Shown piece by piece: positions 34,323 through 45,215 of a DNA stretch of 53,224 nucleotides. Made by a program: the position numbers and the translations under genes. Position 1 is the stretch's first letter. Each line of letters begins with the position of its first letter. The stretch comes from Guillardia theta CCMP2712 (taxonomy: Eukaryota; Cryptophyceae; Pyrenomonadales; Geminigeraceae), in contig NW_005434621.1 of NCBI RefSeq assembly GCF_000315625.1, positions 212,174 through 265,397 of the forward strand, in the 5' to 3' direction. A model generated the notes under the pieces. It worked only from the letters and a program-made list of their open reading frames with translations. It searched no databases and was not told the origin of the DNA.

Positions 34323-36676
34323 ATGTCGAAGTCTGCGAAAGATGCGCTGGCGGCACAGCTGGACGCGCTGATGGGGAAGGAGCGAGATGTGCCGGTAGAG
34401 AAGGTGAGAGAACAGAGACCCTCCATGCTCTCTCCTCCATGTCCCGATCCTCTCCTGTTGGACTGTCCAGCAGGCAGAGTGAGCATGTCTCGTAGCTGGT
34501 TTGGGTGTACCCTCGAACCTGGGAAGGAAGGGCAGTCACTTAGGATTTTGCTGTGCTGTTGAACACTCAGCGATAATGTTGATCATGGATGGCTGAGTAG
34601 CCTGCCTTGCATGATCAAGTGATGAGTGTGCGAAGGCAGAAAGCTGTATACACAGGCTTCCGAGCACTTGGGAAGTTGGTCCATAGGAATCAATGATCTG
34701 TGTTGCTCTGGAGAAGATCTTTATTATCGCACCCTTCACCTCCACAGCTATTTCATCTCCTTACTCATCGTCTTCCGCCAGCGCACGAACAGGAGAATAA
34801 ACTTCTGGGACGATGACGTGGACAAGTATTGGATTTGCGGCTGTTCCCCGCATTTGATCCTCAGGGTTGGATGCACCACTCAGCGAACCATGTTTGCTGA
34901 TATGATGTCTGCAGAACTCTCGTTCTGATCTCGGAGTGTGGGACAAAGTGCAAGTACATAGAGTAGAGATGGGGAGCTCGAGTTTGACGAGATGAGTCTA
35001 GGATGAGGACGCCAAAGCTGCCTGGGACGTGTTGCCTCAAGAGGAGAAGGATAAATATGGATACGAGTACGAACTGATGCGGTGATAATGCTGGTTTGAT
35101 CCTCGATACCATGCGCTCAATTGCACGACAGGTTCCTAGAGCAACTTGTTGCCGATTTGGACAAGTCAATCAGAAGGTGTGATTTCTCTCAGTATGACAA
35201 CACAACTGAAGCTTGTTGTTTTCTGTGTTAGACACCAAGAGAAACTCAAACAGGTAAATAGTGACGATGGATTCAATCCTCACCTCTAAGTTCTGGATTA
35301 TTGCTGATGGAGCTTACATTGCCTTGATAATCTGGGGTGAGTTGTAATCGTCGTTCAGGAACAATCTGGCAAGAAGTTCAACCTTAGCAAGGAGACGCAA
35401 GCTCAGGTACTAAAGGATCTTCTTCCTGTGCTGCGCTCTAGTCTGATCAAGACGTCCGCCAAGGTTGATGCCCTCGCCCAGCAAATCAAGGAGTTGCACC
35501 AGAAGGCGCAGGTTGACTAATTGAAGGCATGTCGCGTCGAAGCATGACGACTGACTCGCTTGCTTTCTTGCTCGTTCAGGCGCTTGGTGATGAAGGAGAA
35601 GTAGATGGAAGTTTGAAGGCAATGGGGGTGAGCCAGATCATTTTTCTCCTTCCACACTACGGCCTTGTCACTCATTTCGTGTTGGTGAACTAGGAAGTGG
35701 AAGAGCTTACCAAGCAGAAGGAGACTCTTGAAAATCCAATATTTCCTGGCAAAGAGAAGGTGATTGCAAATTTTTTCGCCAGGGTAAAGGAAAGTGAGTC
35801 TGGTCTAGGTTATGGAAGTGTGCGAGATTTGCTGCAACTTTATGGCCAATACGGACAGTGAAGTGAGCAACAGTATCCTTTGACGTCAAGCTTGTCATGA
35901 TTCGCATGTATAGGTTCGCAAGGCGGAGCATCTTGCTGGAAAGCAACATCAGGCAAAGTCAAGTACATGCAGTATGCTTGTCTGACATGCAAGAAGGGTT
36001 GGGCTCAAATCAGGGAAAAGCTCAAGGAGCTGAGGGTATATGTGTTCAACATGTTTTGTCAGACTCTAAATACTCTTTTGTAGGCGATGCATGATGGAAA
36101 GGGGCCGCCGCCGCCTCCTCCGAAGAGGAAGGAAAGGGTGAGGCTATTGATGCGAGCCAACACGTGTTGTGAAAGATTTCTGGTTGAAGGAGAGGGACAA
36201 TGACAGAGACCGCCGAGATCGGTAACTTACCTCTTATAAAACGATAGATCCTCTTACTCTCCCTGCTCAGTTCGCGCGAGCGCGGCAAAGACAGGTTTGA
36301 GGCGGTTCCTCTTACAGGAGGGAATTGACGAGAGTGAAGGTCTCGCGAGCGAGATAGGCACCGGGACTATCGGGACCGGTTTGTCTGCTTTTCTCTATCT
36401 TCCACCTTAACTGGTCTGCAGGGACCGACGGGATGATCGCAGAGACCGATACAGGTGGCTGACAAGATCGATGAGCGACTCTCCTCATGCCGACTACAGG
36501 GACTATGACCGTGACCGGGACAGGAACAGGGACAGATCGAGAGAGAGGGACGGGTCTAGGGAGCGGGATCGTTCTAAGGAAAGGGACAGGTGGGTCCAGG
36601 CTGATGACAAGGTGCATGGAAGGAGCTGATGAATGTGACCAGGCACAAGGATCGCGACTACAGAGACTCTAGGTAG
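34323..36676 (+). CDS. LUC7-like U1 snRNP splicing factor with Arg/Asp/Ser-rich tail
   Basis: Start at 34323 (MSKSAKDALAAQLDALMGKERD), the usual LUC7 beginning. Exon 2 gives INFWDDDVDKYWICGCSPH and exon 3 NSRSDLGVWDKVQ, the first zinc-finger region. Then come EYELMR-FLEQLVADLDKSIRR-HQEKLKQ, a coiled linker (VLKDLLPVLRSSLIK, VDALAQQIKELHQKAQ), and the second zinc finger VCEICCNFMANTDSE spliced to VRKAEHLAGKQHQ. GWAQIREKLKELR, a Pro run, and seven or more short exons of RD/RS repeats follow (RDRRDR, DRDRDRNRDRSRERD), ending YRDSR at 36676. Finger 2 keeps C2H2. In finger 1 the Cys after VD, the Cys of GxC and the last His of the family pattern are missing. One intron (about 35953-35991) appears to use a GC donor. 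LUC7 proteins act in 5' splice-site selection. Confidence 0.9.
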
Positions 36677-36844
36677 AAATGGAGAAGTCGGTTGCGAATC
36701 GAAATTTGGTCGGCGGACTCAGAACTGAACTTGTAGACTCTCTGAACTTGTCAGATTGTCCTACTTGCGATAATGAAGGCTTGAATGGGTATCGTGGAGC
36801 AGCATCTCATCACATGCCTGTACTCGTTACGTCTCGCAATTCTT

Positions 36845-38245
36845 TTAGGCAGCTGCCTGCATCTCTTCCTCCAGCTTCTTGTCCAGATCCCACACGCCGT
36901 GTCCAGTTCCTGCGATCCCCAACTGTTACTCGCGATCAACCCTCATGTCCTGTCCTCTCACCGACACGCTTGATCTGAGCGACGTACTCCGCCATTGTCT
37001 TGATCGCTCGCACCTGCAAGTCACAATCAGACCTTCGATCTGGGCGAGCCACGAGAGACTTTGCACGGTCTAGTCTCATCCTGCTGTAGAGCAAGCAAGA
37101 GAGGGATAGAAGAGCGAGAATCATTGATATGGTGAGGTTTCCATGCAAGAAATTTACCTGATCCCCGAGATAGTTTTCGATCTCGTCGCAGAACTGACTG
37201 TAAGAACGACAGATCAAGGCAGATAGACAAGGGATGAAAAAGCAGAAATAGAACATGTGAAGGGATATAAAACATGTGAAGATGATCGCATGACAGAACT
37301 TTGAGAGACTTACGGATCCTCGCACTCCGCACCAAGTGCGTGCAGATCAAGCAATTTCCGATAAACAAACTTCTCAAGCTGCCAATCCATGTAAGTCGAT
37401 CAACACGAGTAGCGAGTAGTGCAGTACCATCAAAGCAAGCTCGAACGCATAGAGAGCATCCGATGTTCCGTCGACTCTGCTAAACTGCATGTCTGGGACA
37501 GCCAGCTGGCAAATTTTCGTCAGTTGTCATCAACACCACGTCGATGACAGACCGGCTTGAGAACAACTTTCCCACCACGAGTGTTCTGGTACCTGACAAC
37601 AGATGAGCGCAGACGCGGGCACAGAGATAGCACATTACTTCATGAACTGCTCAGCGTGTCCCCTTTCCTCCTGCGATTGGTCCGCAAAGAATTTGGCAAA
37701 TCCTGCCCTTGCGTCAGGGAAGAAGGCCTTGCATTGCGCCGCAACCTTTGAGTGCTACGGTATCGCGATCGAAGTAAGAGAAGAGAGCATGGTAGGCATA
37801 CGAAGCTGTGTACTCGACGTTGATATGGTCATTGAGCGCCTATTTTGCCCAAAGGTCAGCTTGACTGCAAGCACAGGGAACCAACAACCACACCTGCTCA
37901 AGCTTGATGTCCCAGTTCACACGGCACCTGCTCTCTGGTTCGGTCTCACCCTCCTCGGGTTGAAAGACAAGACTGCGCATCTGCGCGCAGGCTCCATCAT
38001 GTTGAGCCAGTCCGAGGGGCAACTCTCACCTGATTCTCTGCATCCGAGAAGCCAACCTTGCCGAAGTCGATGACCTGGTCGGGCTGCTCCTTCGCCGCCC
38101 TGATGCGAACTGCAGCCGGACCAGCACGTGCGAGGCTCCGCATGTTGCTTCTCGATCTCAGGAGAGCAGTAGAAGGAGCAAAGGCATCAGCCAAAGAGGC
38201 CATCGCAGCGATGGAAGCGCAGATATACGGGAGCTTGATCCACAT
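36845..38245 (-). CDS. Plastid-targeted ferritin (heavy-chain type ferroxidase)
   Basis: Iron-storage ferritin. Exon 1 (38030-38245) encodes a signal peptide, [21 protein letters not shown], then [19 protein letters not shown], a Ser/Arg-rich transit-like segment beginning with Phe, as in complex-plastid import. The mature part: [130 protein letters not shown], and the end [14 protein letters not shown] at 36845. The ferroxidase set is visible: Glu in NVEY, Tyr in TASY, Glu-Glu/His in EERGH, Glu in LEKF and Gln in DQV. Short GT-AG introns. Role: storing iron in the plastid and limiting oxidative damage. Confidence 0.93.
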
Positions 38246-39628
38246 GTCTGATGAACGAAGCAGTCAGGGCTCAAAGGGCTCAAAACGTATCTGTCGATTG
38301 ATGGACAACAACCGCACAATCACTGGTTCAAAACATTGGGGCGGGGCCATCTAAATGCTCAGAAATGCAGGCTAGGTTTGGCCCTTCCAGAAGAAAACAT
38401 GTCACAGTCAAACCACACATCACAGAGTCCAGAACATGCATCGAGATTACAAGATCGGAGAGCAAAAGAGATGTTGTCGATGTGAAATCAACGAGCGCTC
38501 GGTTGCATCACAGGAGTCTTTCCTGAGAGAGCGTGAGGTCGCGAGGGTGGAAATGACGAGAGAAAGGAGTAGAAACGATCGTAAGCATGAAAACACAGCA
38601 CACGAAGACATGTAACACTCATTATCAGCTTCAGTTGATGAGGAGAACAGAGAGGGCAGAGATGTGGGGAGAACATGTAGTTGGGGTATGACAAACTAAT
38701 TGGGAATATGATCTTTGGAGGGAGCCACGGATAAGATTGAGGTTGAGGATCACTGCGTTGAATGTTGGGGAGTGAGGATTCAGAGTAAATCTGCATGAGA
38801 AGGAGAGGAGGAGGGAAGGAGGAGGTGGCATCGTCATATGGGGAAGCAACTGCATGGGCTGCTTGTGGCCCTCAAAGCCATGCGGAAGGCGAGGAGGGGT
38901 TGCGGTACTGTTGCAGTTGACAGCGGGGGTGGGTCAAGGTAACCGGTACATGCGAGCTCTAAATAACGGGTACTGTGTTTCAATAGACTCGTTCTGGGGT
39001 GGTAGGGTAGTTGATGAAACATCATTTGATATGGTAGGGTAGTGGTAGAATTGTGGGGGTGGTATGATGAAAGAACCAGGTACTTTTCCTAGAGAAAAGC
39101 GTTTCTAAGTAGGGGTACTTGAGGACTTCCAGGGTAGTTCAAGATTGAAGGCGTGGGGGTAGTCGAATTTGTATGGGTAGGTGGCGTCCAAGCAACACGC
39201 AAAGAGAGAAATAGGGGGGGTGGTAGACTTAAAATTGGTTTTTCATCCATGAATACAGGAAATTGTACTGTAGTCTCAAAAAGTGTTTTTATTTACTGGA
39301 GGATAATCTAAAAATAAGTTATCAATATTTATAATATAAATAAATGTAATATGCTTTTTGTGCTTTGTAACGATGAAACGCACTTGTAACCACTATGTAA
39401 CGCAGGTAGCACCCTCCACTACCCACCCCCTTGAACATAGGTGCTCCACTTGCACCTACCCTCGACACTCATGTTTTCATATACCCCTAACTTGTACTGT
39501 TGAGTACCCACCCTATGTAGAGTTTTGTGTTATACCCTCTGAGGCCCCCACCCAACAGTTCACCCCACCCCTTGATTCCTTACCACCCCACCACCCCTAC
39601 TACGCTTGCGTCCCTCGGATCCTCTGCA
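38246..39628. other. Divergent intergenic region with skewed G and C blocks
   Basis: Between ferritin (-) and cyclophilin (+). 38,880-39,230 is G-rich on + (GGGGTAG, GGGGTGG), 39,240-39,370 is AT-rich, and 39,390-39,620 is C-rich (CTACCC, CACCCC). The order is the mirror image of 33,590-34,310. I see no gene in 38,250-38,880. Confidence 0.5.
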
Positions 39629-41441
39629 ATGCGTGCCTTCCTGCTACTGGCGGCGGTTCAAGCGGTAGAACATGAATCCAGCCCCTCTACCCCTCTCCTC
39701 TCTCCTCCCTCTACCCCTCTCCTCCTCCTCCCTCTACCCCTCTCCTCTCTCTTCCTCCTCCCTCTACCCCTCTCTTCCTCCCTCTACCCCTCTCCTCTCC
39801 TCCTCCCTCTACCCCTCTCCTCTCTCTTCCTCCTCCCTCTACCCCTCTCCTCTCTCTCTACCCTCCCCCTCTTTCCTCCTCCCTCTACCCCTCTCCTCTC
39901 TCTCTACCCCTCTCCTCTCTCTCCTCCCTCTACTCCGCTCCTCTCTCCTCCCTCTACCCCTCTCTCCTCCTCCTATTCTCAGCTCTCCCTTAACCCCCTC
40001 GACTTTGACCTTCTCACTACTCTTCACCATAAATGTTTCCCTCTCCATGTCTATTCTATAACGTAACATCCGCTGTTTTGCTCTGTTGAAAACAAACCAC
40101 GCCCCCTCTTCTCGGGCTAGTCTCTCCTCTGTCATCTTGCTTGATTTCGACGTCATATACCTGCAATGCCTCCTCCTCCTCCGCTTTCTTCTTCCATTCT
40201 CGATTTGGACTTCCATTTTTTACACGGTTCCTTGCGCCCATTCTTCGCCTCCTACCTCTTCTCCTTCGGGGTTTGAAGTCTATTCAGTTTGCTGAGGCCG
40301 TGCATACGGCTCAAACCCTGCTCTCTCGTGGTTGTTTCTTCATTCTCCTCGTGCTTCTCGTGTTGTCTGTGATGGTATCCAACAAACCTCTTGCAGCGTG
40401 TTTGTCCTGGCTTGAGTCCTCTTCTTTGACCAGCAAACTTGCAGGTTGCTGCATCAAGCTTCTCGCTGGTGCCTTCCTCCCTCCAGAATGATCGATTGGC
40501 GAGGTTTTGTTGACCAACGAGTGGCTCCTACTCTTCTGACCCTGCATGCGCCCAGGGCTTCGTTGCAGTCTGCCTTCGCCTCTAGTTCCCCTCTGCGCCT
40601 CCGTGGAGGAGGACCGAGACCGAAGGTTAGCGTCCTCAATGATCTCCCAGTATCCTTTCTGACATTCCCCGAGGTCTTCTTTGACATCACCATCGGCGGC
40701 AAGTCGGAAGGCAGGATTGTGATGGAACTCTTCGCGGATGTAGTGGTGAGTGGACTGCTGCAGTGCTCAGCACTACTGATGAGTTGTGATCTCGAACAGC
40801 CGAAGACTGCTGAGAACTTCCGCTCCCTGTGTACCGGAGAGAAAGGAATGGGCAAGCTTGGCAAGGCTCTTCACTACAAGGGGAGCAAGTTCCACCGAGT
40901 GATCTCCGGTTTCATGTGCCAGGTGCTCAGACCATCCGAGGTCAACGGCGTCGTGGTTGTTGCTGACGACATTTAGGGTGGAGACTTCACCAGAGGCGAC
41001 GGACGTGGAGGAGAGTCGATCTATGGTGAGAAGTTCGCCGACGAGAACCTCAACCACAAGTTCAAGCACTCTGGTACTTTACTGCACCCGATAGCTCTTC
41101 TTTGAGTCAAGCCTTTTTTTTTAGGCCCGGGCATTCTCTCCATGGCCAACGCTGGGCCCGACACCAACGGATCGCAGTTCTTCATCACCACCGTGCCAAC
41201 CCCTCACCTGGACGGACGTCATTGCGTGTTCGGCAAGGTTCGAAGAGCTACGGCCGATTCGCTTCTGTGGGTGAACTCGGAGCAGGTTGTGGACGGCATG
41301 GACGTCGTTTCCAAGATCGAGTCGAACCCCACCAGCCGAGGAGATGCCCCGGTACTCGTTGTTGAAGCCTGTCGGGTGTGATCTGAAAGCTTCGCACAGG
41401 TCAAGGAGGTTGTGATTGCTGACTGCGGACAGATCGAGTAG
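39629..41441 (+). CDS. Cyclophilin-type peptidyl-prolyl isomerase with signal and transit-like presequence
   Basis: Exon 1 (39629-39664) encodes [12 protein letters not shown], a short signal peptide. A long CT-rich intron joins it in frame to 40569 ([15 protein letters not shown]), giving a Phe-led transit-like segment. An alternative start inside 40446-40569 would lack the signal. The catalytic domain: [114 protein letters not shown], and the end [13 protein letters not shown] at 41441. Active-site Arg (FHR), Phe/Met (GFM), Gln (CQ-GG) and NGSQFFI are present. The usual cyclosporin-contact Trp (TPWLDG) is His here. Exons 40569-40745, 40800-40922, 40977-41073, 41125-41239 and two more. Likely plastid or periplastid protein folding; the targeting is inferred. 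Confidence 0.88.
39670..39975 (+). repeat. CCTCTACCCCTCTCCTC-type pyrimidine repeat
   Basis: Long, imperfect tandem pyrimidine repeat built of CCCTCTACCCCTCTCCT units of varying length. It lies in what I read as intron 1 of the cyclophilin gene. ORFs through it are low-complexity artefacts. Confidence 0.9.
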
Positions 41442-41676
41442 AGGGCTGCTTGTTCTGGGAGCTAGGAGCATGAGGGTGCAGTAAACCACTCGTGTCTTCT
41501 AGTGTTTTATGCGATTCTTTGATTATCGAAAGCGTCTGGGTGATTTCTCAATCATCCCTCGTCGTCTCGCGTACGTTCTGAGCGGTTAGAGCACAGATGA
41601 GCGCGCTATACAGGCAGTGAGTGGTGGGCCATCATGGCATACGAGTCGAAATTCTCCGATCCAGCAGGTTAAGTTC

Positions 41677-44600
41677 CTAGAACCCTGGTGCCTTTGTGCT
41701 TGCCCCGAGCAGCATATGTAGAAGACGCTCTACAGACTCCCTGAGACGTCCGTGAGGGGAGAAGAGGAAAGGAGTACAAAAAGACCTCAAGACCGCATCG
41801 TTGGCATTCACCGTCATCGTCAGCGTCCTCTCCGCCTAGGATGCAAGTCACAACCCCACAATCTCACCGCATCTTCACCTGATTCGCCGTCATCTGCAAG
41901 CAGCATTCTGATGTCACGCCGCTGCCCTCGAATAGGCCGCAGCCATGGATGGAGTTCTCCGCCGAGTCCGCCACCAGCCCCATGTGCAGCCCATTGTTGA
42001 GCATCGCCTTGAGCGTTGACACGTTCATCCACTTCTCGGTGGTGCTGATGGTCTGACACTGACCGCAGGAGGAGCACGAGGCGAACTTGGAGTCGAAGTC
42101 ACTCTTGCTCAGCTGCACTGCCGTCGTGAACTTGCAGGAGAAGACAGGAAGCTTCAGCGACAGGACCCGCTGCTCGGCTGCGGAAGAGAAGGAGATCGTC
42201 ATGCCGACGGGGTTGACGAAAGGCCTTGAGCAAGCCATGGACGTGGTCAGCTGCAGCTGCTGCTTCGCTGCGATCTGGTTGGTGTGGCTCGAGACCGATC
42301 CCGACAACTCCTGCGAAAAATGGATCTGAATGGCGAAGTTGGTCATCTCCTGCGGCATCTTGTTCCCCACGAAGATCGCCAACTTCCCGTTGCTCTTGGA
42401 GTACTGCGACTTGATTCCAATCTGTACAAACGAGTCTTCATACAAGATCCCCTCCTTGTTCACAGCCAGCCGCACAAGCCAATTGAACATCTGCTCGTAG
42501 GTGGCACCTGGCGACTGACCGCTGACCGACAAGTCCACGTGAGTCCCGGGAGCGTCGAAGCCTCCCATGAGCGACATGCTGCCTGCTGCGAAGTTGGGCG
42601 GCTGCATGAAGGACGAGGCGAAAGGATCAGGTGCGCTGTTCATCGCCATGGCCGGCACACTAGCAGCTGCGTTAGGCGGCTGAGGAGGAGTTGCGCCAGA
42701 CAGGTCGAGAGAAACCAAGTCGTCGATCAACGAGGCGTTGGCCTTGGGTGCTACTGATGCTGAAGATGATGGAACTACAGGGACTTGTGGCACAGGGGGC
42801 GGCATGTAGGGATTGTCAGCAGGGGGAGGAGAAAAAGGAGGGGGAGGAGGTTGCGAGTACTGCACAACGGGTGAGAACAAGGGAGGCAACCGAGAGGAGG
42901 AGAAGGCAACTCACGTTTCCATGATTGTGCAGTCCCTGCCCGCTCGGCCCTAAAGAGAAGATGTCATCCTCCTTTGGATGCATGCTTGAACTCGCGATAG
43001 TTTGCGGCATCCTGTCAAGGTGTCACGGGAAAATCGTACGGCCTACAGGGCGGCGGGGAGCGCACCCCAGGGGCGAGTTGAAGGGATGAGTTGGAGGAGG
43101 AGGAGGTTTCGGAGACCCGAACAGCTCCTGCAGCTGGGGTCACTGCTGGGCTGTGGCAAAGAGGTAGGCGCGTTCACCTCCAGCACGTTCATATCCTCTC
43201 TCTTCGACGCCTTGGGGCGCACGTCAGGTCCGATCCCCTTAGAAGAGGAAAATGTTTCTCACCTTCACCTTCTCCTCCGCCGCTGTCTTGGTCGACTCCG
43301 CCAGAGCCTGTCGCAGCTCTTCGTCCTCGTCGTAACTCGCTGCTAAAAATAATGAGGATGAGGAGGACAAGGAGGAGTTTTGTCAACATTCCAAGAGGAG
43401 GAGGGGAGTGACTTACCTGATAGGGGGGACTGGAAGACAGGAGTCTCGGCGTTCGTCTGGAAAAATCTTCAGAGATCAGGAGGAGGAACAGAAAGTGATG
43501 ATGGAGGAGGGGGTGGAGAAGACAGGACGGAGGATGTGAGGAGATGGTGCTGAGATTCTGACCGTGGGAGATGTATGCTGCTGCGCTTGGTCTGGCCGCT
43601 TCTTCCCCCTGCGATGGAACTTCAACACAACCAGAAGACCACGTGCACCATGGCTGACATTAGCAGATCTTCATATTCATTCAACTTCTCCGTGATTTGA
43701 TCATTCAATGTCAAGAATTGCATGAGCCGAGCCTGAATATATGTGAAAATTTCGTGAAAATCACCATTCTTGTCTTCACCTCATCTTGTATTTCTCCAAC
43801 TTGGTTCTGTATCGCAACCACACACGCTTTACACATCATTACTACTTCCGCCAGAGCCTGATGGCATGTCAGAAGATCCTGGACAGCTCTCTACCGTATT
43901 CACCTCGTTGCCGTGTAAGCTTGACGCATCTTCTGCTGTCAGCATCGACGACAGCAGCGTAAGGTACTCCTTCCCCTGATCCAGATCGACCTTCTGCTCC
44001 GACCCAAATGCAGGCGGGAGCAGGTGAGACGTTTCAGCTTCTAAGGGAAGAGATGGAGGGGAGCATCAATTCATTCACCTTGAGATTGATATCTGCGTTG
44101 TATCCAGCCCCAGGAGCGTAGTTGCCGTTGGAAAAGTCCTCGCGCATCTGTCACGCAGAAAAAGCATCAGGTAAGTTTTTTGCCTCATCCCTGCCTCTCA
44201 CATCTCCATATCCCGCGTCCATATTCGATGGCCTCGTTGCATTCGGATAAGAGCTCAATCCTGGACGCATCTGCAACATTTTCTCACCAGTTCAGTCGCT
44301 ACCTTTCCTTCGCCTCCGTCCCTCCGTCCCTCTCTCCCTCCGTCCCTCTCCTCTCCCTCCCTCCCTCCCTCCCTCACAAATAGACTCACAGGTTGAAGGC
44401 CCTGTTGTCTATCCTGCATAGCCCTCTGCTGCAACTGTACTTTCTCCTCTGTCACACAGGCAGTCAGAACCCTCTCTCTATTCTCCTGGCAGCTTTCCAG
44501 ATCTTGCCAGCTCTTTGGCAGAAGCAGCATATTCGTTCATTCTCCCATCCGTCCCGTACAGCCTGCCACCAGACCTCAATCTCAACACGTCTCCTTGCAA

Positions 44601-45215
44601 CAAGAAGGGTACCGAGACCAACTTCGAATCAGCTCTGCAGCCTTCTGCTGCACATTGGGATAGTTTCCCTACACGGTCATCAGCCTTAGTCTCTGCCCCC
44701 CTGCCCTCCTCTTTCACCTTCCCCGGCGTCGCAAGCTTGAGGACTCGGGACAGAACTTTCTTCATCACCAACACTTGGAACTGAAATCCGTTGCTCTGCC
44801 ATGCTGCTGAGTGCTCCAACTTCACACGGAGGCAAGATTGACCTGCATGCACTGATCTAGAAGGTCCAGAGACACCACAGAAACCTGCGTCGCAGACTGT
44901 CAGGTATGCAAGGACCACCCAATCCCCTCATACTTGCGGGCTCTTGTCTTTGACTCTAGCCTTGATGTTCTTGACAGCTTCCATGATTCTGGACCCAAAA
45001 ATCAGCCGGCATGCTTCCTCTAGCGTATTCGGAGAGGAATACAAGTTGGGGTGCTCCTGGAGAATCTGGTTGATTTCAACCATCGCTGCATAGAAGGCTC
45101 AGCATTCGTCCCCTCCCTCCTTCCTCGTCGTCATACCTGTCGGATCGCCTTCCCCGTCCCTCCCTGGGTTCGTTGCCCGGAATATAGCGCCCTTGAGTTT
45201 GACCACCTCTCCCAT
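41677..45215 (-). CDS. VHS-GAT monomeric adaptor with alpha-adaptin-like C-terminal appendage
   Basis: Endosomal/Golgi sorting adaptor. Start at 45215 (MGEVVKLKGAIFRATN); the frame is open further upstream, so an earlier start is possible. VHS domain exons: MVEINQILQEHPNLY, LEEACRLIFGSRIMEAVKNI, SATQVSVVSLDLLDQCMQ-SNGFQFQVLVMKKVLSRVLK and NYPNVQQKAAELIRSW (45,215-44,600). Splicing at about 44,620-44,440 is unclear. GAT helices: DLLTCHQALAEVVMMCK, VVAIQNQVGEIQDE and QFLTLNDQITEKLNEYEDLL (about 43,880-43,690). A Pro-rich hinge with LIDDLVSLDLSG and DPF follows (42,890-42,600). Ear: EGILYEDSFVQIGIKSQYSK, LAIFVGNKMPQEMTNFAIQI, then a platform-like part LKLPVFSCKFTTAVQLSKSD, HGCGLFEGSG, and a last exon ESVERLLHMLLGA, with the stop at 41677. 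The two-part ear is alpha-adaptin-like, not the short gamma-ear of GGAs. Confidence 0.85.

Noticed and set aside
39527-40066. Overlapping Pro/Ser/Leu-rich + strand ORFs
   Set aside because: Translation of a pyrimidine tandem repeat; no complexity or domain, and best read as promoter plus intron 1 of cyclophilin.
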